This document shows positions 52,801 through 60,813 of a stretch of DNA of 64,000 nucleotides, piece by piece. The notes under the pieces are model-generated. The model was given only the letters and a program-made list of their open reading frames with translations. It was not told the origin of the DNA and made no database searches. Within the stretch, counting starts at the first letter, position 1, and every line of letters begins with the position of its first letter. Source of the DNA: Heyndrickxia shackletonii (GTDB lineage Bacteria; Bacillota; Bacilli; Bacillales; Bacillaceae_C); NCBI RefSeq assembly GCF_001420715.1, contig NZ_LJJC01000004.1, positions 525,734-589,733 of the forward strand, in the 5' to 3' direction. The position numbers and the translations under genes are program-made.

Positions 52801-54200
52801 ATTCTCAAGAAATCGCTGTAACAGTAAACGGTAATGAAACAACAGAGAAAAATATTGATTTAGTGCCAATCATCAGCTACCCAGGCGGTGAAATCGGCTA
52901 CGATGATGGAACAGCAGAAAATGCACATGCTTTCTATGATGCAGGCAATGGCTGGGCTGTAAAAATGTCCTTACCAGAAGGCAAAAAATCTGCGATTGTA
53001 ACAGCTGGTGTATTCCGCTTCTGGACATCTGATTGGCCAACTCCTGGCGGAACAGATTTTAAAGTAGAGGTTTGGGATGCATCTGGTTCTAATGGTGCAC
53101 CAGGCAAGAAGATTGCAGGCCCTATTAATGCAAAGGCACTTCGTAACGGTGAATGGACAGTAGTGGATCTCTCCTCTCAAGGAATTTCTGTGGATGGAGA
53201 CTTCTACATGGTGTACATTCAATCGAATCCGAATCCAAATGCTCCGGGACTTGCAACAGATGAAAGCGGTACGAATGCAAAACGCAGCTGGCAGTTAGTA
53301 GGTGGTGCATGGTCACAATCACCTGCGAGTGAAGGAAATTACATGATCCGTGCCCGCGTTAGCTATGAAGCGGATGTACCAGTAATCTCTTCTCCAAAAG
53401 ATGGCTCCTTCACGAATGAAGGAACCGTAACGGTTGAAGGTACTGCTTCTCCTACAACAGATGTTCATGTGTATAATAATGGGAAAGAAGTAGCAACTAC
53501 AAAAGCAACAGCAGATGGAAAATTCTCTGCAGACGTTACCCTTTCAGAAGGGGATAATGTTTTAACAGCAAAAGCTTCCGTTGCTTCCGGTTCAACTGAG
53601 GCTTCAGCACCAGTAAAAGTGGTTTATGATAAAACAAAACCAACATTATCCATCGACAGTCCGAAAAATAACGATAAGACCAATCGTGAAACAGTGACTG
53701 TTGAAGGAACAGTTAGCGATGCTAATCTGGACTTTGTTAAAGTCAATGGCGAAAAAGCAACTGTAACAAATGGAAAATATTCAAAACGTATCTTGCTTGA
53801 AACAGGCGAAAACGTGATTAATGTGGTAGCACAAGACAAAGCAGGCAATAAAGTAACGAAGAAAGTTACCGTCTTTGCAAAGTACACAGCACCAGAAATT
53901 CAAAATCTATTACCTGACAAAGACAAGAATCTGAAAAAAGGTGACTCCGTCAAAATCGAATTTGACAGTGAACCAGGATTAAAAGCAACATTTGCAATCC
54001 ACATGCCATTAACGAATGTTCCATCCAGTGATAATACAACTGAACTTCCAATGATGGAAACATCTGCTGGTCATTATGTTGGCTACTGGACAGTTCCGAA
54101 CAAGACAAAAGCAGATGGAGCTTTAATCGAAGTAAAAGTTGTAGATGATTATGGCAACGTTTCTACTAAGCTTGCAGCTGGAAAACTTTATATTAAATAA
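49851..54200 (+). CDS. bpr: bacillopeptidase F (secreted S8 subtilisin-like protease)
   Basis: A 1,449-residue secreted protease. Signal peptide about 1-31; inhibitor/propeptide region with DFESFYIVNGIAVTAT; S8 domain with catalytic Asp about 238 (NIDTGVQWDHP), His about 287 (GHGSHTMGTMVG) and Ser about 463 (GTSMAGPHVS). Then a MAM/immune-inhibitor-A-like domain (about 645-800), two CarboxypepD_reg-like repeats (about 860-1005), a domain with EIGYDDGTAENA (1010-1170) and Ig-like repeats (about 1175-1350). Length and order match bpr of B. subtilis. ATG follows GGGGAGGAAAAAAG. No cell-wall anchor was seen. Confidence 0.94.
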   Translation: MLRKKSLKKTTSVLATVLLSASLLTPSFSNAAAVNGKPYTSVSDGKNVSSVKLSDRLLKQFTKADEKVTFLIKFKEQADTVKAAKNASEKASKGKLTAQKAKLAKRSAVVSELRSTAMETQHDVLSYLEKEKKNGNVKDFESFYIVNGIAVTATKEVAEKIANFEGVEKILPNETRQLFDGGTATKTGAKKESVTVGKTADEPKAKTSSIEWNVERVGAPQVWDMGIDGTGTVIANIDTGVQWDHPALKEKYRGYNPANPNTPNNEMNWFDATAGRSTPYDDQGHGSHTMGTMVGSEPNGSNKIGVAPGAKWIAVKAFTAAGGTDADLLRAGEWIIAPKDAAGNPHPEKAPDVVNNSWGGGPGLDEWYRDMVRNWRAADIFPEFSAGNTDLFNPGGPGSVANPANYPESFATGATDINNKLANFSLQGPSPYGEIKPEVSAPGVNIRSSVPGGVYEGGWNGTSMAGPHVSAVVALLRQANASLTVDQIEDILMNTATPLTDSTFPQSPNNGYGHGLVNAFDAVSSVLSGLGTVKGQVAKEGNDNEAPTITHQAPSETYAGMDLTLNASVSDNVSVSSVKLQYQDKDGNWQDVDATRTSGDYKSGDYQAVIPGNKIAVPSLKYRWKVNDFGNNEVTTEQYQVNVKPGITVGYSQDFESTPIGWYSYGTKDSWQWGVPTSGPNSAASGQKVYATNLAGNYDNSANMTLVMPPIDLPAGNAYLQFKNWYDLETRYDFGTVFVSTDLQNWTQLLQVNGQSGGWTDKEVNLSNYSGQRIYIGFNVKTDGSVQKAGWYLDDVKLSATSLNSTGSKTGVNLGVDQSDDKDSLKKEKVDPASIKPELPKKDAPPAKEEQVNPTLLPMGAQVSVLETGRSVYTNPANGEYQFSHAAGSYTLQAEAYGFQSEQQRVNIERDGVATANFVLHELAKGHISGTVKNKSTGEPLQGATLLLVEDAVVTPVQTDANGHYDITAYAGNYTLKVLAPYYHSQEIAVTVNGNETTEKNIDLVPIISYPGGEIGYDDGTAENAHAFYDAGNGWAVKMSLPEGKKSAIVTAGVFRFWTSDWPTPGGTDFKVEVWDASGSNGAPGKKIAGPINAKALRNGEWTVVDLSSQGISVDGDFYMVYIQSNPNPNAPGLATDESGTNAKRSWQLVGGAWSQSPASEGNYMIRARVSYEADVPVISSPKDGSFTNEGTVTVEGTASPTTDVHVYNNGKEVATTKATADGKFSADVTLSEGDNVLTAKASVASGSTEASAPVKVVYDKTKPTLSIDSPKNNDKTNRETVTVEGTVSDANLDFVKVNGEKATVTNGKYSKRILLETGENVINVVAQDKAGNKVTKKVTVFAKYTAPEIQNLLPDKDKNLKKGDSVKIEFDSEPGLKATFAIHMPLTNVPSSDNTTELPMMETSAGHYVGYWTVPNKTKADGALIEVKVVDDYGNVSTKLAAGKLYIK

Positions 54201-54211
54201 GATGTAGATGG

Positions 54212-54246
54212 GGTGGTGCTGGCACCACCTTGTTTTGTTTTTTTTG
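54212..54246 (+). terminator. terminator after bpr
   Basis: GGTGGTGC and GCACCACC form an 8-bp stem with a two-base loop, then TTGTTTTGTTTTTTTT. Confidence 0.9.
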
Positions 54247-54289
54247 TGGAGGTGTTGTGCAATGAGGTAGATGGTTATAGAGTTAACAC

Positions 54290-54840
54290 GAGTTCAGAAG
54301 TAGAGTTGTGCCCGAAATCAAGAGAGAACAGTGCCCCCGGGAACAATAGAAGTAGAATTGTGCCCGAAATCAAGAGAGAACAGTGCCCCTGGGAACAATA
54401 GAGGTAGAATTGTGCCTGAAATCAGGCGAGAGCAACGACACCGGGAACAATAGAAGTAAAATCGTGCCCGAAATCAGGCGAGAGCAACGACACCGGGAAC
54501 AATAGAAGTAGAATCGTGCCCGAAATCAGGAAAGAGCAGTGACCCTGGGAACAATAGAAGTAGAATCGTGCCCGAAATCAGGAGGGAGCAGTGTCCCCGG
54601 GAACAATAGAGGTAGAATCGTGCCCGAAATCAAGAGAGAGCAATGACCCTGGGAACAATAGTTGTAGAATCGTGCCCGAAATCAGGAAAGAGCAGTGCCC
54701 CCGGGAACAATAGAAGTAGAATCGTGCCCGAAATCAAGAGAGAACAGTGCCACTGGGAACAATAGAAGTAGAATTGTGCCCGAAATCAGGAAAGAGCAGT
54801 GCCCCCGGGAACAATAGAAGTAGAATTGTGCCCATCACAG
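54290..54840. repeat. 52-bp tandem repeat array, family A (about 10.5 units)
   Basis: GTGCCCGAAATC or a close variant recurs every 52 bp from 54308 (54360, 54412, 54464, 54516 and on) to 54828. Units contain GGGAACAATAGAAGTAGAAT and AGAGCAGTGCCCC and vary at about 5-15 percent of sites. The family is shared with 3597-3846, about 50 kb away. It follows the bpr terminator. Confidence 0.92.
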
Positions 54841-54986
54841 TTACTAGTCAATTAAACTGGTAACAAAACCGAATTACCTTGACAAAAAGACATAGATACT
54901 CAAAGAAATTGCTAATTAACTTACGGGTCAATTCCCCAATTAGAAATATTTATATATAAAACGGTAACAGAATTAGGTTACGACGA

Positions 54987-55913
54987 TTAATCACCCTTGG
55001 AAGGAGGAATTTGAAAGTAGGAAGATCTTGCTTGTTGCATTAGGATAAAATTCTCTTTTAGAATCCTCCGTATTGTTTTTTTCGATTCAATTAAATCACA
55101 CCATTCATGAATTGCATTAGTTGTTATTTTCTTTTCAGGAAAAAGAAATCTATATTCCTCCACACTTCGTAAAACCGCTTCACTTATTTTCTCCAATTTG
55201 CCACACCGTTTACATACAAGATTGTTTTCATTAATCCTAGTAACAAACCCAAAACACTTCGAACAGGTTATTCCCTTTTTTAATTGGTCATAGGTATATC
55301 CAGGTAAATTCTTATATGGGGATTCTTCTAAAAGAATGGAAGATAACCTTTCTACGAATTTCGAGGTTCCATTAGTTTGCCTTGGTGATCGCATATTTAG
55401 TTTTTTCATAAATCCATCTATCTGGTTTGGAAAAATAATGGGTACATTCATAGGAGTTTGGTATAAGAAAAAATCGGGGTTTACGAAGACTACATATGCT
55501 TCAATAGAAAATGAAAATCGTAAATCCTGGAGCAATCTTCGAAAAAGAGACTCAGCACGCTTTAATTGAAGAAGGGGGTTCTTAATTTCTTTTCCTGAAA
55601 TGGTATACCACTTGTCGTCCTCGAGGTAATAATCACCTTCAAAATTTTTTACTTCGAATAGGTAAATAATATCTGGAGAGATTAGGGTAGAATCGATTTG
55701 ATAGATGGTATTATTGGTTTCCAGCAATAAGTCATTCATGATGAGCCAATTGTCGGAAAGATTCTCTAACCATTTATCAAAAACTAATTCTCCTTCATAT
55801 CCTTTTTCCAAGTTTAAAAAATATCCTGCATCTTTAGGTGACAAATTCATCCTTGTGTTTAAAAATCGCAGAAGCTTTAATTCAACGGACTCATATCGAG
55901 GTTTAATAAGCAT
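54987..55913 (-). CDS. NERD-domain protein with C-terminal zinc ribbon (second)
   Basis: A 308-residue protein with the same design as the one at 33548: helical head (MLIKPRYESVELKLLRFLNT), NERD domain with YEGELVFDKWL, the Asp of YQIDSTLI and Glu-x-Lys of LFEVKNF, then a Cys4 ribbon (CSKCFGF...CKRCGKL) and a helical tail. The ATG at 55913 follows AAAAGGATGTGG; an ATG at 55922 lies inside that site. It is monocistronic. Sequence identity between the two is modest, suggesting old duplication or separate gain. Confidence 0.8.
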   Translation of the reverse strand: MLIKPRYESVELKLLRFLNTRMNLSPKDAGYFLNLEKGYEGELVFDKWLENLSDNWLIMNDLLLETNNTIYQIDSTLISPDIIYLFEVKNFEGDYYLEDDKWYTISGKEIKNPLLQLKRAESLFRRLLQDLRFSFSIEAYVVFVNPDFFLYQTPMNVPIIFPNQIDGFMKKLNMRSPRQTNGTSKFVERLSSILLEESPYKNLPGYTYDQLKKGITCSKCFGFVTRINENNLVCKRCGKLEKISEAVLRSVEEYRFLFPEKKITTNAIHEWCDLIESKKTIRRILKENFILMQQARSSYFQIPPSKGD

Positions 55914-56049
55914 GTTCCACATCCTTTTTTTTAATCATTATAGTAAAAACTACCCATATTCACAATTTTAATGCATTTTATTTTAATTAGTCTATTTAGA
56001 ATTTTATAATAGTTATGTTACATAATCTAAAAAATCAGGGGCGATCAAA

Positions 56050-56997
56050 GTGAAATATCGTAAACTTGGGAGAACAGGCTTAAAGGTTAGCGAAATCAGC
56101 TTAGGAAGCTGGCTAACGTATGGTAATTCCATCGGTTCAGAGACAGCAACGAAAACGATTGAAAAAGCTTATGAGTTAGGCATTAATTCCTTTGATACAG
56201 CGAATGTGTATGCCCGTGGGGAAGCGGAAAAAATTGTTGGGGAGGCCCTCGCAAAATACCCAAGGGAATCTTATGTGCTAGCAACAAAAGTGTTCGGAAA
56301 AATGGGCGACGGCCCGAATGACCAAGGTCTATCCAGAAAACATATCACCGAGCAGATTAATGCAAGCTTAAAGCGACTAAACAAAGACTATGTGGATATT
56401 TATTATTGCCACCGTTTTGATCCGGAAACAGCAATTGATGAAACCCTTCGAACACTTGATGACCTTGTTCGTCAAGGGAAGGTCCTCTATATTGGTGTCA
56501 GTGAATGGACGGCACAGCAAATTCAGCTTGGGCTTGGAACTTCAGATCGTTACTTATTAAATCGCATTGTTGTAAACCAACCTGTATACAATATGTTCAA
56601 TCGTTATATTGAAAAGGAAATTATTCCGCTTGGCGAAAAAACCGGCTTTAGCCAAATCGTATTCTCGCCGCTTGCACAAGGAATTTTAACAGGAAAATAC
56701 ACTGATTTAGCAAACCTTCCAGAAGGAACACGTGCAACAGATCCAAAGTCTAATGGATCTTTATCAAGGATGCTTACAGAAGATGTACTTACGAAAGTAA
56801 AACAGCTTGATGGTATAGCAAAAGAATTAGATGTGAAGCTCTCTCAATTAGCGTTAGCTTGGATTTTGCGTCAGCCAAATGTTGCGAGTGCGCTAATCGG
56901 AGCCAGCAAACCAGAGCAAGTTGAAGAAAATGTGAAAGCAATTGATATAGAGCTTTCTAATGATGTTCTTGAAAAGATAGAAGATATTTTAAAATAA
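56050..56997 (+). CDS. aldo/keto reductase
   Basis: A 315-residue TIM-barrel NADPH reductase of the group containing Gsp69/YhdN and potassium-channel beta subunits. The catalytic tetrad is visible as Asp and Tyr in FDTANVY, Lys in LATKVFG and His in YYCHRFD; the NADPH motif lies in IGASKPEQVEENV. GTG start follows CAGGGGCGATCAAA. Monocistronic with its own terminator. Natural substrate unknown. Confidence 0.9.
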   Translation: MKYRKLGRTGLKVSEISLGSWLTYGNSIGSETATKTIEKAYELGINSFDTANVYARGEAEKIVGEALAKYPRESYVLATKVFGKMGDGPNDQGLSRKHITEQINASLKRLNKDYVDIYYCHRFDPETAIDETLRTLDDLVRQGKVLYIGVSEWTAQQIQLGLGTSDRYLLNRIVVNQPVYNMFNRYIEKEIIPLGEKTGFSQIVFSPLAQGILTGKYTDLANLPEGTRATDPKSNGSLSRMLTEDVLTKVKQLDGIAKELDVKLSQLALAWILRQPNVASALIGASKPEQVEENVKAIDIELSNDVLEKIEDILK

Positions 56998-57007
56998 ACT
57001 TTTTATC

Positions 57008-57043
57008 AGCAGTGCACAATATTGACGGGTGCACTGCTTTTTT
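57008..57043 (+). terminator. terminator after the aldo/keto reductase
   Basis: AGCAGTGCAC pairs perfectly with GTGCACTGCT around an 11-base loop and is followed by TTTTT. Confidence 0.92.
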
Positions 57044-57066
57044 ATACTATCCCGGAGGTGAAAACC

Positions 57067-57318
57067 ATGGTATTCAAACCAATTACCTTAAAAGAAGATA
57101 TAACTCCAAAAGAGGTATCTGATTGCCAAAAATGTGGACTTTATAAGCATGGTTCCAGAATGATTTGGGGAGAAGGGAATCCAAATGGAGATATTTATGT
57201 GATTCTTGATAATCCGGGGGCAAGAGAGGATAGAGAAGGAAATCCATTTGTGTGCGGAACTCGCCAAACCTTACAACAAGCGATTGAAGAAACAAACATC
57301 TTTATTCCTATTTTTTAG
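57067..57318 (+). pseudogene. truncated uracil-DNA-glycosylase-superfamily gene
   Basis: The 83-residue product has an N-terminal Cys pair (CQKCGLYKHG) and ILDNPGAREDREGNPFVCG, which match the start of UDG-superfamily proteins with an iron-sulfur ligand and the active-site loop. It ends at 57318, far short of the usual 190-230 residues, so the second catalytic region and the other ligands are missing. ATG follows GGAGGTGAAAACC, so it is still translated well. A 3' deletion is the simplest explanation. Confidence 0.7.
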
Positions 57319-57352
57319 AGGATGGAAAACTGGTTTTTATAAATGGAAGGAG

Positions 57353-57384
57353 TAAAAAAGGTGAGACAAAAAGACTCACCTATT
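57353..57384 (-). terminator. terminator of the LigB-type gene
   Basis: AGGTGAG and CTCACCT form a stem overlapping the gene's stop; on the minus strand it is followed by TTTTTTAC. Confidence 0.75.
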
Positions 57385-58204
57385 CATCTGCACTCCCAAC
57401 TTCAGCACAAATCAAGCCAAAATAAGTTGGCACTTCATAAGAATATAAATGGATATTACGCTTTTCTTTCGGAATGGCTCCCGCGAGAATCATTGTTTGC
57501 CAAATTCCGTCCGGCTTTGCAGCGTCGACATATTCCGGATCAAATTCTGCCATTTTCTCCAATTCATTAGAGCGGAACAAACCGACTACTTCCTCATCAA
57601 GCATTGCAGCGGCTGGATCATATCCATATGGTCCTTTTTCGTCATGTGCATGCGCCCAATCACAGCTGGCGATGAGGCCGATATTTTTCGATGAGTTTTG
57701 AACTACTTCACGGAGAACTTCCCCGAACTTATAGTGATCCTCAAGTGCTACTTCTCTTGATGGAGTGATCACCACAACAGGAACTTCCGGCATAAAAGCT
57801 AGTGGAACAATGGCACCCCAATCAAGCGGCAAACAAGAAAGAGGCCCGGTAGACGTCGCATAATTAATGGATCCTGCAGCAAGCCCGGATTCCTTAGCAG
57901 CCTTCGTAATTTCCAGTGCTAATTCTCGATCCACCATTCTCTCCATCTCATAATAGGTATCATTTTCATCAAATGACCCATACATTCTTTCACTGCCCGA
58001 AATCGAAAATTGTCCGTCGATTCTTGTCCCATGCGGGGTTAGGACAATGATTGTATCCGGATTTGCGGAATTCATTTTCTTTCCTAACTTCACCATACTA
58101 TCACGAGTCAGTTTCATTCTTTCTGGTTTGTCGCCTGAGAGTTCCGGAATAATTTCACCGCCATGCGGCGTAATGCAAGCAAATACAAATGGATTCATCC
58201 TCAT
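57380..58204 (-). CDS. class III extradiol dioxygenase-like protein (LigB family)
   Basis: A 274-residue protein with the LigB/MEMO-type fold: an N-terminal iron ligand region CITPHGGEII, TPHGTRI, and SCDWAHAHDEKGPYGY in the C-terminal half. Members include extradiol dioxygenases and uncharacterised relatives. The ATG at 58204 is used; an in-frame ATG also occurs at 58198, and the ribosome site is weak. It stands alone without other aromatic-degradation genes, so true ring cleavage is not established. Confidence 0.78.
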   Translation of the reverse strand: MRMNPFVFACITPHGGEIIPELSGDKPERMKLTRDSMVKLGKKMNSANPDTIIVLTPHGTRIDGQFSISGSERMYGSFDENDTYYEMERMVDRELALEITKAAKESGLAAGSINYATSTGPLSCLPLDWGAIVPLAFMPEVPVVVITPSREVALEDHYKFGEVLREVVQNSSKNIGLIASCDWAHAHDEKGPYGYDPAAAMLDEEVVGLFRSNELEKMAEFDPEYVDAAKPDGIWQTMILAGAIPKEKRNIHLYSYEVPTYFGLICAEVGSADE

Positions 58205-58363
58205 CACTCACTTCACATTTTTTTAATGTATTCGATAATCATCCAACAATTCCCTTCAAAAATTGCTAAAATTCGAAAAATCATTTTAATAAATTCCACT
58301 CCCTAAAAATGATGAAGAAGCAGGGAATTGCACATAATGAGTAAGAAAAAGGAGGTTTTTCAT

Positions 58364-59500
58364 TTGAGAGCAGTTACATATCAAGGGATAAAAGATGTAA
58401 AGGTGAAAGATGTACCAGAGCCTACCATTCACAAACCAGATGACATCATTGTGAAAATTACGAGTACGGCAATATGCGGATCGGATCTTCATCTTGTTCA
58501 CGGGATGATGCCGAATATGCCTCATAATTTTATTATTGGCCATGAGCCGATGGGGATTGTCGAAGAGGTCGGTCCAGAGGTAAAAAAACTCAAAAAAGGC
58601 GACCGTGTTATAGTTCCGTTTAACATATCGTGCGGTCAGTGCTGGTATTGCCAGCATGATTTGGAAAGTCAATGCGATAATTCGAATCCTCATGGAGAAG
58701 CAGGAGCATATTTTGGTTACTCCGAAACATTTGGTGGTTATCCGGGCGGACAAGCTGAGTATTTACGTGTGCCATTTGCAAATTTTACCCCATTTGCTGT
58801 ACCGGAAGACTGTGAATTTGAGGATGAAAAGATTCTCTTTTTATCTGATATTATTCCGACCGCTTATTGGGGGGTGGATAATGCTGGTGTTAAAGAGGGG
58901 GATACGGTAATTGTACTGGGATGTGGACCTGTAGGACTGCTCACTCAAAAGTTTGCATGGCTGAAGGGTGCAAAAAGGGTAATTGCTGTTGATTATATTC
59001 AGTACCGTCTTGATCATGCGAAGAAAACCAATCATGTGGAGGTGGTTGATTTTACAAAATTTAAAAACACCGGCGAGTACTTGCATGAGCTAACGAAAGG
59101 CGGAGCAGATGTTGTCATCGACTGTGTAGGGCTGGATGGAAAAAAGACAGCCTTAGAAATGGTGGAATCCGCTTTAAAGCTGCAAGGTGGCGCGATGGGG
59201 GCAATTGTCATCGCTTCCCAGTGTGTCAGAAAAGGTGGAACTATACAACTCGTTGGGGTATACGGAACAAGGTATAATCAATTTCCGCTTGGTGATCTAT
59301 TTGCACGAAATATCACTTTGAAAATGGGACAGGCTCCAGTCATTCATTACATGCCGGAATTATATAAAATGATTAAGGAAGAGAAGTTTGACCCAACGGA
59401 TATAATCACTCATCGTTTGCCGTTGGATCAGGCGGAACATGCTTATTCTATCTTTGATGAAAAGGAAGATAACTGTATCAAGGTAGTGTTAAAGCCATAA
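58364..59500 (+). CDS. zinc-dependent alcohol dehydrogenase (MDR family)
   Basis: A 378-residue medium-chain dehydrogenase. Catalytic zinc ligands are in AICGSDLH and GHEPMG; structural zinc cysteines occur in CGQCWYCQHDLESQC; the Rossmann motif is VLGCGPVGLL. A long insert (GEAGAYFGYSETFGGYPGGQAEYL) is typical of the formaldehyde-dehydrogenase-like/AdhB group. TTG at 58364 is seven bases after AAGGAGG; longer frames upstream lack a site. Substrate may be a simple alcohol or S-hydroxymethyl thiol. Confidence 0.9.
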   Translation: MRAVTYQGIKDVKVKDVPEPTIHKPDDIIVKITSTAICGSDLHLVHGMMPNMPHNFIIGHEPMGIVEEVGPEVKKLKKGDRVIVPFNISCGQCWYCQHDLESQCDNSNPHGEAGAYFGYSETFGGYPGGQAEYLRVPFANFTPFAVPEDCEFEDEKILFLSDIIPTAYWGVDNAGVKEGDTVIVLGCGPVGLLTQKFAWLKGAKRVIAVDYIQYRLDHAKKTNHVEVVDFTKFKNTGEYLHELTKGGADVVIDCVGLDGKKTALEMVESALKLQGGAMGAIVIASQCVRKGGTIQLVGVYGTRYNQFPLGDLFARNITLKMGQAPVIHYMPELYKMIKEEKFDPTDIITHRLPLDQAEHAYSIFDEKEDNCIKVVLKP

Positions 59501-59501
59501 T

Positions 59502-59529
59502 AAAAACCAGGCATATAGCCTGGTTTTTA
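59502..59529 (+). terminator. terminator after the alcohol dehydrogenase
   Basis: AAAAACCAGGC pairs with GCCTGGTTTTT around a five-base loop. It can act in both directions between convergent genes. Confidence 0.9.
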
Positions 59530-59559
59530 CGTGGGTCCCGTCAAAGACTAAGAAATGTT

Positions 59560-60489
59560 CTAAAGCTCTAAGTGGGTCTTCAAACGGTCATGCGCTTTTT
59601 GACGTTCGGATTCCGGCACAACAAAATAATAAATTTTATTAATCATTTGGCCTTGGCCTTGAAGCTGGAATTTCTCAATATTTTTTCGTGCGTTTCGATA
59701 ATTCTTTTGAATGCTTACCATATCATCGAAGCTGAGGTTTGTTTCGATGTTTTTTCCTAATGCCTGAAATACATCACTGAAATGTGTTAACGAAGAAAAG
59801 CTTGCTCCCTTGTCGATTATCCCTTGAATGACGGCACGCTGGCGCTCTTCCCGTCCAAAGTCTCCGCGTGGATCTTGTTTTCGCATCCGGACATAATTAA
59901 TGGCCTTTTTACCATTTAAATCAATTTGGCCCTTTGGAAAATGATAGCCGCCATAACTGAAATCAAGATTATTATTTACGGTAACACCGCCTAATGCATC
60001 TACAATTTCTGAAAAACCTTCCATATTTACTTTAATGTAATAATCAATCGGGATATCGAGGAAATTTTGGACTGTATCCATGGACATTTTTACGCCGCCA
60101 TATGCATAAGCAGCATTAATTTTATCCTGTGTACCTCTTCCGACGATTTCAACACGTGTGTCTCGGGGAATACTCAGCATTTCTACCGATTCCTTATTCG
60201 GATTTACCGTCATGACAATCATCGTATCAGACCGCCCGACATCGCCTTTTCTTTGATCGACACCCAACAATAATACAGAGAAAGGTTGTTCCTTTCCGAA
60301 ATTCAGTTCTCCGGCACGGGAATTCTTACTTTTGACAGGCTTATGCATCGTGTCTACAGCAGCCCTCATGGAATGATAAATATTATATGCAAATACTCCT
60401 CCGCCAATTAATAGGAGAAGGAGGATGATACCAACAGCCTTCAACCATGTCCGTTTCTTTTTACGTTTTTTATATTTATCCGCACGCAT
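59560..60489 (-). CDS. LCP-family (LytR-CpsA-Psr) cell-wall glycopolymer ligase
   Basis: A 309-residue protein with a basic cytoplasmic tail, one membrane helix (about 16-37) and an extracellular LCP domain. Signature residues appear in FSVLLLGVDQR, GRSDTMIVMTVNP, SIPRDTRVEI (Arg and Asp that bind the diphosphate lipid) and RMRKQDPRGDFGREERQR. Such enzymes (TagTUV in B. subtilis) attach teichoic acids to peptidoglycan. The ATG is preceded by GGAGG at 10 bases. It is monocistronic. Confidence 0.92.
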   Translation of the reverse strand: MRADKYKKRKKKRTWLKAVGIILLLLLIGGGVFAYNIYHSMRAAVDTMHKPVKSKNSRAGELNFGKEQPFSVLLLGVDQRKGDVGRSDTMIVMTVNPNKESVEMLSIPRDTRVEIVGRGTQDKINAAYAYGGVKMSMDTVQNFLDIPIDYYIKVNMEGFSEIVDALGGVTVNNNLDFSYGGYHFPKGQIDLNGKKAINYVRMRKQDPRGDFGREERQRAVIQGIIDKGASFSSLTHFSDVFQALGKNIETNLSFDDMVSIQKNYRNARKNIEKFQLQGQGQMINKIYYFVVPESERQKAHDRLKTHLEL

Positions 60490-60740
60490 ATATCTTTTTC
60501 CTCCAAATTGGAAAAATTTATTAAATATATCATAGCAAAACTCGGAAAAGTTGTGTAGAAAATTTTAAAAATTCGTCGATGCCTGTCATGAATATTTTAT
60601 GCAACTTTTACAAAAATAAATCTATAATATCCATTTTACGAATCAGTCATTTCTTTAAAGGGTTAACACTCCTGCGCTGTTCTTAATAAAAACGTTTTAC
60701 AGCCACAAAAAGTTTCATTTATGAAATCGTTAAAGCGATA

Positions 60741-60769
60741 TTGACAAATCATCTATTCCAATAGATAAT
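60741..60769 (+). promoter_or_regulatory. nagABR promoter
   Basis: TTGACA and GATAAT are separated by 17 bases, with the operator overlapping the -10. The leader to the nagA start would be about 40 bases. Confidence 0.75.
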
Positions 60770-60785
60770 TGGTATAGACAACTAT
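60767..60785 (+). promoter_or_regulatory. NagR (dre-type) operator
   Basis: ATTGGTATAGACAACT matches the known GntR-HutC/NagR site form (A/T)TTGGTATAGA-(T/C)-CA. It overlaps the -10 and the start point, where NagR binding would block transcription until an amino-sugar phosphate is present. The regulator is the last gene of the same operon. Confidence 0.75.
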
Positions 60786-60813
60786 ATAAATTTAGAAATC
60801 GAGGTGGGCAGCA

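Noticed and set aside
54290-54840. CRISPR array or coding repeat
   Set aside because: Variation is spread along the unit instead of confined to spacers, stop codons interrupt the frames and no ribosome site is present.
60687-60735. CcpA box before nagA
   Set aside because: ATGAAATCGTTAAAG and the nearby AACGTTTT miss essential cre positions; the NagR site explains control better.
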